From positions 1 to 64,000 of the forward strand of contig JAKSUZ010000006.1 in NCBI GenBank assembly GCA_024408505.1: a DNA stretch of 64,000 bases, written 5' to 3'. The position numbers and the translations under genes were made by a program. Position 1 is the stretch's first letter; every line of letters begins with the position of its first letter. Source of the DNA: Bacilli bacterium. GTDB taxonomy: Bacteria; Bacillota_I; Bacilli_A; RFN20; CAG-826. The notes under the pieces are model-generated. The model was not told the origin of the DNA. It worked only from the letters and a program-made list of their open reading frames with translations, and ran no database searches. This document shows, piece after piece, positions 43,133-52,188 of the stretch.

Positions 43133-43148
43133 TTAATAGCCTCTTTTT
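43124..43148 (+). terminator. Intrinsic terminator of the DUF2188 operon
   Basis: AGGGGCT-AGTTAAT-AGCCTCT (one G-T pair) followed by TTTTT. The TAG stop of the small membrane protein is in the stem. Confidence 0.8.
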
Positions 43149-43154
43149 ATTAGT

Positions 43155-43183
43155 AAAAAAGAAAAGCACCTATGGTGGGTGCT
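43155..43183 (-). terminator. Intrinsic terminator of tRNA-Gly
   Basis: On the minus strand a hairpin with arms AGCACC and GGTGCT and a 7-nt loop is followed by a T-rich run (TTTTCTTTTTT). Confidence 0.75.
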
Positions 43184-43193
43184 ATAATTTTAC

Positions 43194-43267
43194 TGGAGCA
43201 GGTGACGGGAATCGGACCCGCATAACTACCTTGGCAAGGTAGTGTTCTACCACTGAACTACACCTGC
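43194..43267 (-). tRNA. tRNA-Gly (anticodon GCC)
   Basis: 74 nt with encoded CCA. Acceptor GCAGGTG pairs with CACCTGC; D arm GTTCAGTGGTAGAAC; anticodon stem CTACC/GGTAG with loop TTGCCAA; T arm with GGG(T)CCGATTCCC. Read on the minus strand. Confidence 0.95.
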
Positions 43268-43283
43268 AAATGAGTGCCGTATT

Positions 43284-43312
43284 ATTATAAATAAAGTATA
43301 ATAAGTATTCAA
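43284..43312 (-). promoter_or_regulatory. Promoter of tRNA-Gly
   Basis: On the minus strand TTGAAT, a 17-base spacer and TATAAT, ending 16 bases before the mature tRNA. The same 60 bases must also hold the gltX promoter on the plus strand (TATAAT at 43297-43302), so the two promoters overlap face to face. Confidence 0.75.
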
Positions 43313-43326
43313 GTATTAAAAAAATT

Positions 43327-44982
43327 ATGGATAAACAGATTGAATTAGCAGAATTAATGTTTCCAGAAATAAAGGAAACAATTGGTGATCTTGAGGCAAA
43401 ATATCCGCCCCGTAATTTAATTGAGTCTGCTGAAATCACTCGGTTTGCGCCATCGCCTACTGGTTATTTACATACTGGTAGTTTATTTACTTCATTAGTA
43501 AGTTATTATCTTGCTAAATCTACAAAAGGCGTTTTCTTTGTACGTTTAGAAGATACTGATACAAAGCGTGAGATTAAAGGCGCTGGCGAAGCGCTTATTA
43601 AAGAATTAAAGAATTTTAATATTGCACCGATGGAAGGATATGGTACAGATAAAGGGCGCTATGCTCCATATGAACAAAGTAAACGTGCTAGCATTTATAA
43701 AACAGTCATTAAAGAATTAGTGAAACAAGGTTTAGCATATCCATGTTTCTGCACACCAGAAGAGTTAGATGAAATTCGCCAAGTTCAAGAAAAGACTAAA
43801 CAATTGCCTGGTTATTATGGTAGCTATGCTAAGTGTCGTTATTTAAGTGCGGAAGATGCAATTAAATTAATTAAAGAAGGGAAACCTTATGTGGTGCGTT
43901 TCCGCAGTAACGGCAATCACAATAATAAGATTCGCGTTCACGATGAAATTCGTGGAGATATTGATATTAGTGAAAATGAATTAGATGTCGTTATTTTAAA
44001 AAGTGATGGCCTACCAACTTATCACTTCGCGCATGTTGTGGATGATCACTTTATGAAAACTACAACGGTTACTCGAGGCGAAGAATGGATATCTTCTCTT
44101 CCAATTCATTTAGAAATGTTTAAAGCATTAAAATGGAAGGCTCCTAAGTTCGCTCACTTACCTTTAATTAATAAATTAGATAATGGCAATAAACGTAAAT
44201 TAAGCAAAAGAAAAGATCCAGAAGCGGCAGTGACTTATTTCTTTGAAGAAGGCTATCCTCCTGAAGCAGTTCTTGTTTATTTAATGAGTATTGCTAATTC
44301 AAATTTTGAAGAATGGATGATTGCTAATAAAAGTTTTGATTTAGATAAATTCCCATTCTCCATTCATAAGATGAGTCTTGATGGTGCGTTATTTGATTTA
44401 GATAAATTAGCATATTTCTCTAAAGAATTTTTAGCGCATTTAACTGCGGATGAAATGAGTAAACGTGCTCTAGAATATGCAAAAAAATATGATCCAAAAT
44501 TATTAGCGCTTATTAATAAAGATATTGCTTATTTCACGAAAATTATGAATATTGAACGCGATAAAGAAAATCCAAGAAAAGACTACGCTAAATTTAAAGA
44601 TATTTATAATGTTATCCGTTTCTTCTACGACGACGAATATAACGAAATAATTAAGAACGGATATCCATTTAATCCAAATATTAAAAAAGAAGTTATCGCT
44701 AATGTGTTAACTGATTTTATGAATACAAACGACTTTTCACTTAATGAGCAAGATTGGTTTAATACGGTTAAAGTTTTGGGTGAAAAATATGGTTTTGCAA
44801 GCGATAGAAAAGCTTATAAGGCTAACAAGGATAAATACCTCGGAATGGTGAGCGATGTAGCGGAGATGATTCGAATTGCGTTAACCGGCAATAAGAATTC
44901 ACCGAATCTATACTATGTTTTACATATTCTCCCAAAAGAGACAATAAATAATAGAATTAAACAAGCAATAAGCGTAAAATAA
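43327..44982 (+). CDS. gltX: Glutamyl-tRNA synthetase
   Basis: 551 aa class I synthetase. After an N-terminal extension of about 38 residues the core has FAPSPTGYLHTGS (HIGH-like HTGS), RLEDTD, the Cys-containing CFCTPEEL insertion and KLSKRKDPEA (KMSKS-like KLSKR). It charges tRNA-Glu and possibly tRNA-Gln for the amidotransferase route. A tRNA-Glu gene lies 9 bases downstream. No ribosome site before the ATG. Confidence 0.94.
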   Translation: MDKQIELAELMFPEIKETIGDLEAKYPPRNLIESAEITRFAPSPTGYLHTGSLFTSLVSYYLAKSTKGVFFVRLEDTDTKREIKGAGEALIKELKNFNIAPMEGYGTDKGRYAPYEQSKRASIYKTVIKELVKQGLAYPCFCTPEELDEIRQVQEKTKQLPGYYGSYAKCRYLSAEDAIKLIKEGKPYVVRFRSNGNHNNKIRVHDEIRGDIDISENELDVVILKSDGLPTYHFAHVVDDHFMKTTTVTRGEEWISSLPIHLEMFKALKWKAPKFAHLPLINKLDNGNKRKLSKRKDPEAAVTYFFEEGYPPEAVLVYLMSIANSNFEEWMIANKSFDLDKFPFSIHKMSLDGALFDLDKLAYFSKEFLAHLTADEMSKRALEYAKKYDPKLLALINKDIAYFTKIMNIERDKENPRKDYAKFKDIYNVIRFFYDDEYNEIIKNGYPFNPNIKKEVIANVLTDFMNTNDFSLNEQDWFNTVKVLGEKYGFASDRKAYKANKDKYLGMVSDVAEMIRIALTGNKNSPNLYYVLHILPKETINNRIKQAISVK

Positions 44983-44991
44983 TATTCACGT

Positions 44992-45067
44992 GGTCCCATG
45001 GTCAAGCGGTTCAAGACGCAACCCTCTCAAGGTTGAATCCCGGGTTCGATTCCCGGTGGGATCACCA
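44992..45067 (+). tRNA. tRNA-Glu (anticodon CTC)
   Basis: 76 nt with encoded CCA. Acceptor GGTCCCA pairs with TGGGATC; anticodon stem CAACC/GGTTG with loop CTCTCAA; T arm CCGGG/CCCGG with TTCGATT. CTC reads only GAG, so a TTC isoacceptor should exist elsewhere. Directly behind gltX, probably on the same transcript. Confidence 0.93.
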
Positions 45068-45082
45068 AAAATATTAATTTAT

Positions 45083-46435
45083 TTATTCTACACGATATTG
45101 CTTACCGAGCTCGATAGCTTCGTCAAATCTATTTATTACATCATTATATTTATAATATCCATCAGCGTTCTTTGTTAAACGATTAAATTCTAAATCATAG
45201 AACATTGGCGGATTATCTAAAGAAGTGATTTCACAACTTCTTAATTGTGAAGTCGTGTTATAAACCATAATGGGTTTGATATATTTAGTGTCCTCATTAG
45301 CTTTAGAATATTCTTCAAACATCATTTTTACACCGATTGGGGATTTACAAGAAATCGCTCCTGGGAGTTTATATTCTTTTATATCTAATGCCGATACTAA
45401 AGAAGTTATAGTGCTATCGTGTCCGCAAAGGAAAGTAAATTGTCTATCCTCTTCTTCTAATTCACTCTTCATCAGTTTCATCATTTCAACCATTACGTGT
45501 GTTGCTAATGTTCTAGTGCCTTCACAAATTTCTTGATACATATCTCCAATCGAACAAATCTCTATAATTTGCTTTTCAGTTAATTGATGGCCGAATAACG
45601 CTTTATTAATGTTTGGTTCTTCATAGATTTGAAGTTTAAAAGCATCAACTGCACTATTAGCGAGTTTTAATCCACCAGTCATTTTGTCCCCGAGTTCTTT
45701 ATCAACTTCAAATTTCACTGCATTATCATCTAACGGAATATGTTCTATATTATTCTCCTTTGCGTATTTAGAAACTTTAAAGTCTAGTGTATCTTCTAAT
45801 AATTTATAAGCATTTTTTAATTTATAACCCACACCAGTAAAGCCTTGTTCACCGCAAATCTCGTCAATGTCGGAACGAACTTTTTCTTCGAACCCTTCTT
45901 TGTGCTCCTTAATGATAGGGCAGAATATTGGATTTACTGTTCCGTAAGGTTTTTGATAATCAATTTTAATATCTCCTACTGGTAACATACCGGTAGCGAA
46001 GAAGTTAGCAGTCGCGATTGTTCTTTGCATTGAATTAGAATAAAACCAAGTCTCTCCTTCATCGGGAATCCAATTTTCAGGTATCATCTCTTTGGCTTCC
46101 AAATATTTTCTAAAAAATTGGCCCATGTTGGTTTCAAGTTGACCACCCTTAACTGATAATTCGCCTGATTTAGAAGTCCATTTAAACCATTCGTGGGGTG
46201 TGATTTCACCTAATGTAGACCCATCGCCAGTAAGTGGAGAACGAATATTGTGTCTACTCATAATAAGTACTTTTTCTAGTTTATAGTCACCATCATCTAA
46301 TACAATTGCTGGTTCTAAATCATCATGATGAAAGATGTCGACGTTAGCATTGTTTGCGCAACTTGTAACAAGAGTGCAAGTGACCATAATTAGCGAACAG
46401 AAAACTATGTGTCTATAATTGTTGAGTTTATTCAT
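45083..46435 (-). CDS. Lipoprotein histidine acid phosphatase (phytase/glucose-1-phosphatase type)
   Basis: 450 aa. The signal peptide ends in VTSC (Cys26), so the enzyme is anchored outside. Histidine phosphatase branch 2: nucleophile motif SRHNIRSP (RHxxRxP) near 60 and the proton-donor GHDSTITS (HD) near 345. It would strip phosphate from extracellular sugar phosphates or phytate. Good ribosome site (AGAGG) and a TTATAAT -10 box upstream. Divergent from the lipid kinase gene. Confidence 0.88.
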   Translation of the reverse strand: MNKLNNYRHIVFCSLIMVTCTLVTSCANNANVDIFHHDDLEPAIVLDDGDYKLEKVLIMSRHNIRSPLTGDGSTLGEITPHEWFKWTSKSGELSVKGGQLETNMGQFFRKYLEAKEMIPENWIPDEGETWFYSNSMQRTIATANFFATGMLPVGDIKIDYQKPYGTVNPIFCPIIKEHKEGFEEKVRSDIDEICGEQGFTGVGYKLKNAYKLLEDTLDFKVSKYAKENNIEHIPLDDNAVKFEVDKELGDKMTGGLKLANSAVDAFKLQIYEEPNINKALFGHQLTEKQIIEICSIGDMYQEICEGTRTLATHVMVEMMKLMKSELEEEDRQFTFLCGHDSTITSLVSALDIKEYKLPGAISCKSPIGVKMMFEEYSKANEDTKYIKPIMVYNTTSQLRSCEITSLDNPPMFYDLEFNRLTKNADGYYKYNDVINRFDEAIELGKQYRVE

Positions 46436-46502
46436 TTTGTATACCTCTTAACATAAATTTTATAATGCCATTATAACATTATTGTAAAATATACATTAGA
46501 TT

Positions 46503-47408
46503 ATGAAGGCGATCTTTGTTTATTCAGTTCTTTCTGGATTCATTAATATAACGCGTTTTATTCCTTTAATTGAGCGAAAGTTGAAAGAGAAATTTTCAGA
46601 ATTAAAAATTATTGAAACTAAAAATGAGGAAGAATTAAAAGAAGCATGTCTATTAGCATGTAAAGAATATGAATATTTAATTTTTGTGGGCGGAGATGGT
46701 GCGGTCAATTCAGTTATTAACAATATCGCCAATCAAGAAAAGAAACCGATATTAGGTTATATTCCTGGAGGGACCACTAATGATTTTGCAAAGAATTTTA
46801 AACTTTCACGTAGTATACGCTCTGCCTTAAAAAAGATTATTAAAGGCGCTCCCGCTCCGTTTGATATTTTTAAAGTTAATAATAAATATGTAGCTTATGT
46901 TTTAGCTTGTGGGGCTTTTAGCGAAATATCATATACCGCTAAAAGAAAAACCAAAAAAGCAGTCGGCCCTTTAGCATATTATCTACTAGCAATGCGTGAT
47001 GTTTTTATTCCTAGACGCGTAATCGGAAAATTGTCTTGTAATGGAAAAAGCTATGATGTGAACACACCGTTTTTGTTAGTGCTTAATGGTAACCATGTTG
47101 GCGGTTTCTATTTAAATTTTAAGAACAAAATTAATGATGGCAAATTTAATATCTATATTACTAAACCGGGCGTGTTTAATGGTTTGCTTCATTATCTATT
47201 CTTTAAGATGAAGACGGTCAAAATTCAGACTGATCATTTTACTTTTACTTTTTTAAGTAAACCTACTCCATGGTGCATTGATGGTGAACTCGCAAATATG
47301 GAAAATGTCGAAGTAAAATGTTATCCAGCTCATTTAAAAATAATGACTTCAAAACGAATGGCGAAAAAACTTTATAGTCAACAAGCGGTGGCGGTAGAAC
47401 AAAAATGA
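46503..47408 (+). CDS. Diacylglycerol kinase-like lipid kinase (DgkB/YegS family)
   Basis: 301 aa cytosolic or membrane-associated kinase. Motifs: VGGDGAVNSVIN (GGDG), IPGGTTNDFAKN, and WCIDGE toward the C-terminus. Recycles diacylglycerol from lipid turnover, or phosphorylates a related lipid. A TAAAAT box lies 12 bases before the ATG without ribosome site. It overlaps mnmG by 4 bases (ATGA). Confidence 0.9.
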   Translation: MKAIFVYSVLSGFINITRFIPLIERKLKEKFSELKIIETKNEEELKEACLLACKEYEYLIFVGGDGAVNSVINNIANQEKKPILGYIPGGTTNDFAKNFKLSRSIRSALKKIIKGAPAPFDIFKVNNKYVAYVLACGAFSEISYTAKRKTKKAVGPLAYYLLAMRDVFIPRRVIGKLSCNGKSYDVNTPFLLVLNGNHVGGFYLNFKNKINDGKFNIYITKPGVFNGLLHYLFFKMKTVKIQTDHFTFTFLSKPTPWCIDGELANMENVEVKCYPAHLKIMTSKRMAKKLYSQQAVAVEQK

Positions 47409-49270
47409 AAAATTATGATGTGATAGTGGTTGGTGGTGGACATGCGGGCGTTGAGGCTGCGCTTGTTTCAGCGCGAATGGGCGTTAAAACCTTATTGACC
47501 ACATTAAATATCAAAAAGATGTCTAACATGCCTTGTAATCCTTCGATTGGCGGTTCTGCGAAAGGAATTGTGGTACGCGAGATTGATGCAATGGGCGGAG
47601 CAATGGGGATTGCAGCTGATCATACCTATTTACAAATGAAAATGCTTAACACTGGTAAAGGACCAGGAGTTCAATGTCTAAGAGCGCAGTGTGATAAATA
47701 TGATTATCCACACTATATGCAAGAGCTATGTTTACATACCAAAAATTTAACGGTTAAAGAATGTGAAGTGAAGGAACTTATTTACGATAAACATAAGGTT
47801 AGTGGTGTTATTACTAATAAAAAAGAACGTATAAAAGCTAAAGCAGTCATTATTACTACTGGAACTTTTATGAATGCTTATATTTATCATGGGAAAAATA
47901 AAATAAGTGCTGGTCCTGATGGTGAAAAGCCTAGTATTGGACTTAGTGATTGCCTTCGTAAAATGGGACTATCACTAATTCGTTTAAAGACCGGAACTCC
48001 TCCACGCATTAAACGCGAATCAATTGATTTTAAGAAAACCGAAATTCAATTAGGAACGCCTGGTAAATTAGCATTCTCTTATCTTACGAACAAATTCGTG
48101 GATATTAAAAAACAATTACCGTGTTATTTAATCTATACAAACGAAAAGACACATGCATTAATACGTGCGCATCTTGATGAATCCGCTCAATATAATGGAA
48201 CTGTTCAAGCAACTGGTCCTCGTTATTGTCCAAGTATCGAAGGTAAAGTGATGACCTTCAAAGATAAGAAGAGACATCAATTATTTTTAGAGCCTGAATA
48301 TAAGGATCAAGAATCAATTTATCTACAAGGTTTCTCAACTTCTATGTCTCATCCAGTTCAGGAAAAGATGGTGCATTCTTTGAAAGGACTTGAAAAAGCA
48401 GTTTTTCTTAAATATGCTTATGCGATTGAATACGATGCCATTGATCCACTTGAATTTAATCTTTCGTTAGGCGTAAAAAAATACCAAGGATTATATGGCG
48501 CTGGACAAATATGTGGTACTTCAGGATATGAAGAAGCCGCAGGCTTAGGATTAGTCGCTGGCATTAACGCTGTCCATTATATTAAAAAGAAAAAACCATT
48601 TATTTTAAAGCGCAATGAATCATATATTGGAGTAATGATTGATGATATTGTCACTAAAGGCATTACTGAACCATATCGTTTACTATCAAGTCGTGCTGAA
48701 TATCGATTGTTGCTTCGTCATGATAATGCAGATATTCGTTTAACACCTATCGCAAAGAAACTAGGCATTATTGATAATAAGCGCTATCAAATGTTTATTA
48801 AGAAAAATGAACAAATAAAAAAAGCGATGAAGTTATTAAACGTCACTCGCTTTGGTAGTAAAAGTGAAGTGAATGCCTATTTAAAAACATTAAAGTACGA
48901 TAATTTATCTGCAGGTACTTCGGCTTTAGATTTATTACGTCGCCCAAATGTTAGACTTGTTGAGCTATATTCATATGTTAAAGGATTAAAGGAACTTAAA
49001 TTAACTGATATCGCTATTTTCCAAATTGAAGTGAGTGTAAAATATGAAGGTTACATTCGTAAGCAATTAAAAGAAGCAACTGAATTTAATAAGATTGAAG
49101 ATACATTAATTCCGAATAATATTGATTATCTTCATATGGATGGTTTAGCCTTAGAAGCTAGACAAAAAATGGATAAGATTAGACCACATTCAATTGGACA
49201 AGCAAGTCGTATCTCCGGTGTAAATCCAAGTGATATCGCTATCTTAGTGCTAAACTTAAAGAAGAAATAA
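47405..49270 (+). CDS. mnmG: tRNA uridine-5-carboxymethylaminomethyl modification enzyme MnmG
   Basis: 621 aa FAD protein that, with MnmE, modifies the wobble uridine. FAD motif GGGHAGVEAALVSARMG (8-24), CNPSIGGSAKG with the active Cys, KTGTPPRI, and the C-terminal helical domain ending IRPHSIGQASRISGVNPSD. Normal length. rsmG follows after 2 bases, the usual origin-side order. Confidence 0.97.
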   Translation: MKNYDVIVVGGGHAGVEAALVSARMGVKTLLTTLNIKKMSNMPCNPSIGGSAKGIVVREIDAMGGAMGIAADHTYLQMKMLNTGKGPGVQCLRAQCDKYDYPHYMQELCLHTKNLTVKECEVKELIYDKHKVSGVITNKKERIKAKAVIITTGTFMNAYIYHGKNKISAGPDGEKPSIGLSDCLRKMGLSLIRLKTGTPPRIKRESIDFKKTEIQLGTPGKLAFSYLTNKFVDIKKQLPCYLIYTNEKTHALIRAHLDESAQYNGTVQATGPRYCPSIEGKVMTFKDKKRHQLFLEPEYKDQESIYLQGFSTSMSHPVQEKMVHSLKGLEKAVFLKYAYAIEYDAIDPLEFNLSLGVKKYQGLYGAGQICGTSGYEEAAGLGLVAGINAVHYIKKKKPFILKRNESYIGVMIDDIVTKGITEPYRLLSSRAEYRLLLRHDNADIRLTPIAKKLGIIDNKRYQMFIKKNEQIKKAMKLLNVTRFGSKSEVNAYLKTLKYDNLSAGTSALDLLRRPNVRLVELYSYVKGLKELKLTDIAIFQIEVSVKYEGYIRKQLKEATEFNKIEDTLIPNNIDYLHMDGLALEARQKMDKIRPHSIGQASRISGVNPSDIAILVLNLKKK

Positions 49271-49272
49271 TT

Positions 49273-49944
49273 ATGACTTATCAAGAATTAGAAAAAGAAT
49301 TTAATATCAACGCGAAACAAGTTGATAAGTTTTTAACTTATTTATTAGAGACTAATAAAAAGATGAACTTAACTGCGATTACCAATAAAGAAGAAATGAT
49401 TAGTAAACATATTTATGATTCATTACTTATTAGTAAAGCTTATGATTTTAAAAACAAAACTATTTTAGATGTTGGTAGCGGTGGAGGTTTCCCTGGCATT
49501 CCGCTTGCAATGCTTTATCCAACTTCACATTTTGTGTTAGTGGATTCAACCATGAAGAAAGTTAAATATTTAGATGAAGTCGCTAAGGCGCTTAATCTTA
49601 CAAACGTTGAAGTGAAATGCGCTCGTGTTGAAGAGTTAAACGAAAAAGAAAAATACGATGTGGTAATTGCTCGTGCTTTAGCAGAATTAAGAATTTATCT
49701 TGAACTTGTTACTTACCTAGTAAAAGTAAATGGAAACGTTATTGCGCTTAAAGGAAAAAATGCAAACGATGAATTAGCCGCTAGCGATAACGCAATCAAG
49801 AAATTAAACTTATCATTAAATAAAATACAAGCCACCGCAATTCCTACAGGTGAAAAACGTATGAATCTGATTTTCACTAAAATTAAAAGTACGGATAAAT
49901 CCTATCCACGCGAATTTAGTCAAATTAAAAAAAGACCACTATAA
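49273..49944 (+). CDS. rsmG: 16S rRNA (guanine-527-N7)-methyltransferase
   Basis: 223 aa. SAM-binding motif LDVGSGGGFPGIPLAM (about 64-79), N-terminal MNLTAI and ARALAEL. Methylates G527 of 16S rRNA. Starts 2 bases after mnmG; no own ribosome site. Confidence 0.96.
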   Translation: MTYQELEKEFNINAKQVDKFLTYLLETNKKMNLTAITNKEEMISKHIYDSLLISKAYDFKNKTILDVGSGGGFPGIPLAMLYPTSHFVLVDSTMKKVKYLDEVAKALNLTNVEVKCARVEELNEKEKYDVVIARALAELRIYLELVTYLVKVNGNVIALKGKNANDELAASDNAIKKLNLSLNKIQATAIPTGEKRMNLIFTKIKSTDKSYPREFSQIKKRPL

Positions 49945-49962
49945 TATAAGGAGAGGTATTCT

Positions 49963-50562
49963 ATGAATAAGACTAACAAAACTTTAAAAATTATCACCGC
50001 TTCAACAATTGCAATTGCGAGCCTTGTAATGGTTATTCTTGCAATTGTTAATTTAGCGAAAAATGGTAGTGGTGAATCGGAAACCATCGCTTTCCGCATC
50101 ATCGCTTGTGTTCTTCTTGTTTTAGCTTCAATATTATCAACTTGTTTAGTTGTTGGTGATAATCCACGTCACTTTGACGCTAGATTAGTTATTTATAATG
50201 GTCTATTACTTGGCACAGGTATTTTTGTAGTTTTACCAGTAGCCGGAGAAGTCGCCGATATTATGGTCGGTTATTTAATCCCTTGTTTCCTTATCGGTCT
50301 TGGCGTTTTCTTTGTTGTCGCTACTATCATTAGCTTAATTAAGAAAATTAATAATAAAAACACGGATGTTGTTGCGCTAATTCTTGGTATCCTATTGCTT
50401 GTCGCAGGCATTCTTCTTCTTTGTTACGCAGAGAAAACAACCAAAGTTTTATGGTTAGTTATAGGCATTATCCTACTTGCATCTTCAATTATCGCTTTAG
50501 TGAACATAATTAAAAAAGATAAAGTAAAAACTATTGATGTTACTGATACTACAAAGAATTAA
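49963..50562 (+). CDS. Membrane protein, unknown function
   Basis: 199 aa with about six hydrophobic helices: near 10-27, 42-60, 76-95, 103-122, 132-153 and 160-182. Short charged N- and C-termini. A good AAGGAGAGG ribosome site precedes the ATG. I do not recognise a family. It lies where other Bacilli have other genes between rsmG and the par locus, and its stop overlaps that of parB from the other strand. Confidence 0.65.
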   Translation: MNKTNKTLKIITASTIAIASLVMVILAIVNLAKNGSGESETIAFRIIACVLLVLASILSTCLVVGDNPRHFDARLVIYNGLLLGTGIFVVLPVAGEVADIMVGYLIPCFLIGLGVFFVVATIISLIKKINNKNTDVVALILGILLLVAGILLLCYAEKTTKVLWLVIGIILLASSIIALVNIIKKDKVKTIDVTDTTKN

Positions 50563-51392
50563 TTATTCTTACTAATATTTTCTAAAAACTTATCTTTTTC
50601 TTTATTGTTAGTGAAACTAATCACTAGAGTTTTATCTTTATTATCTACTTCGCATTTAAATTTCTTTAATAAGATTACCGAAGTATCTTGATTACCTTTT
50701 GCATGTTTCTTTTTCGCTAAACCTTCAATCTCACGAACTGATAAACCTTCTTCGTAGATTTTATTCACCAGTTCTTCAATTGAAGTTTCTGGTAATGATG
50801 CAATCGCTTTAGCGTGTCCATAACTTAACTTACCAACCGAGATATCATCAATAATCCATTTTGGTAAATTAAGTAATCTTAAGATATTAGTAATTTGTGA
50901 ACGTGATTGATGAGCGAGCTCCGCTAAAGTAGTTTGATTGTAATTATATTTCTCGCTTAATTCTTTTAAGACTAATGCAGTTTCGATAATATTCGCATCC
51001 CGTTGTTCGCGGTTATCCGCAAGTAGCATAAAAAGCATTTCTTCATCGCTTACATTAATGATTCTTGCGGGTGCTTTATAAATCTTATATTTCTTCATCG
51101 CTAATAAACGCTTACGACCAAAAACGATTTCGTAATAGTTTTTCTTAGGACGCACAATTAATGGATTAGTTAATCCATTTTTATTAATACTATCCGCGAT
51201 ATTTTTTAAAGCATCATTAGGGATTACTGCACTTTTAATAATTGCATTGTCATCAATATTAGTCACTAACAATTCGGTTGATTTAGCTTGACGGAGATTT
51301 TTCTCCATCTCTTCGATTACATAGCTCTTTGAAAAACGATTAACTAATTTAGAGAGTTGGTTTTTCTTTAGCAATCTATTTGTTTTGTTCAT
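50559..51392 (-). CDS. parB: Chromosome partitioning protein ParB/Noc family
   Basis: 277 aa. N-terminal ParB/sulfiredoxin-like CTPase domain with NGLTNPLIVRP, FGRKRLLAM and ADNREQRDANIIE; then the helix-turn-helix TLAELAHQSRSQITNILRL with HAKAIASL; C-terminal dimerisation part. ParB marks parS near the origin and loads SMC. The GRKR in place of the usual GERR/GRRR is a mild variant. Its start overlaps parA by 17 bases. Noc is an alternative, but pairing with parA favours ParB. Confidence 0.92.
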   Translation of the reverse strand: MNKTNRLLKKNQLSKLVNRFSKSYVIEEMEKNLRQAKSTELLVTNIDDNAIIKSAVIPNDALKNIADSINKNGLTNPLIVRPKKNYYEIVFGRKRLLAMKKYKIYKAPARIINVSDEEMLFMLLADNREQRDANIIETALVLKELSEKYNYNQTTLAELAHQSRSQITNILRLLNLPKWIIDDISVGKLSYGHAKAIASLPETSIEELVNKIYEEGLSVREIEGLAKKKHAKGNQDTSVILLKKFKCEVDNKDKTLVISFTNNKEKDKFLENISKNN

Positions 51393-52149
51393 GATCTAAT
51401 AATTCCTTCGCAAGTGATGCATACGAAACGCTACCAGCACTCGTAGGACGATATTCACTAACTGGCATTAATTTAGCAGTAGCTTCAGGAATTGAAACGT
51501 TTCTGGGAATAACTGAGATAAATGTATTCTCTTTAAAGAGCGATCTTACTTCTTGAGCGATTTCGCTACTTAAATTCGTATGAGTATCAAACATAGTTAA
51601 CACAAAACCTTCAATTGCTAAATTAGGATTGTGTAAACGTTTTACTTCACTAATGGTTCCGAGGATTTGTGCAATGGCCTCCATTGCAAAATATTCGCAC
51701 TGAACAGGAATTAAAATACTGTTAGATGCCGTTAAGGCATTGATGGTTAATAAGCCTAAAGATGGAGGACAATCAATTAAAACATAATCGTATTTCTTTT
51801 TAATTAGACTCATGGTTTCTTTAAGACGATTATGTGGTTGATTAGTGACATTCGAAATAGTGATACCAAAATTCGCTAAGTTGAGATTACTTGGTATGAT
51901 GTCGATTCCCTTATACGAAGTAGTTCTAATTACTTCATTGACATCTTTTTGATTAATTAAAGCTTCAAATAAAGTATTTTTAATTGCATTAATATCAATA
52001 CCAACACCACGAGATGAATTGCCTTGTGGGTCCATATCAATAATCAAAACATGTTTATCTAAGTTACCTAAAGCAGCAGCTAAATTAATGGTGGTGGTAG
52101 TCTTACCTACGCCACCTTTTTGATTGGCAATTGAAATAATCTTACCCAT
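51376..52149 (-). CDS. parA: Chromosome partitioning ATPase ParA (Soj)
   Basis: 257 aa MinD/ParA ATPase. Deviant Walker A KGGVGKTTTTINLA (11-24), Walker A' IDMDPQGNSSRG and Walker B YVLIDCPPSLGLL. Works with ParB to segregate the origin. No ribosome site; the promoter -10 lies 8 bases before the ATG, so the mRNA is probably leaderless. Confidence 0.96.
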   Translation of the reverse strand: MGKIISIANQKGGVGKTTTTINLAAALGNLDKHVLIIDMDPQGNSSRGVGIDINAIKNTLFEALINQKDVNEVIRTTSYKGIDIIPSNLNLANFGITISNVTNQPHNRLKETMSLIKKKYDYVLIDCPPSLGLLTINALTASNSILIPVQCEYFAMEAIAQILGTISEVKRLHNPNLAIEGFVLTMFDTHTNLSSEIAQEVRSLFKENTFISVIPRNVSIPEATAKLMPVSEYRPTSAGSVSYASLAKELLDHEQNK

Positions 52150-52157
52150 GCACTTAT

Positions 52158-52186
52158 ATTATAATGTTTCACGGATAGTTTCACAA
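52158..52186 (-). promoter_or_regulatory. parA promoter with repeated parS half-site-like heptamers
   Basis: On the minus strand TTGTGA, 17 bases, TATAAT. GTTTCAC (plus strand) occurs at 52166-52172 and again at 52178-52184, 12 bases apart. The left copy extends to TGTTTCACG, the first nine bases of the Bacillus parS consensus TGTTTCACGTGAAACA, but the second half is not inverted, so it is not a full parS. Confidence 0.6.
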
Positions 52187-52188
52187 AA

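Noticed and set aside
52165-52185. Complete parS site
   Set aside because: The second arm is a direct repeat, not the inverted GTGAAACA.
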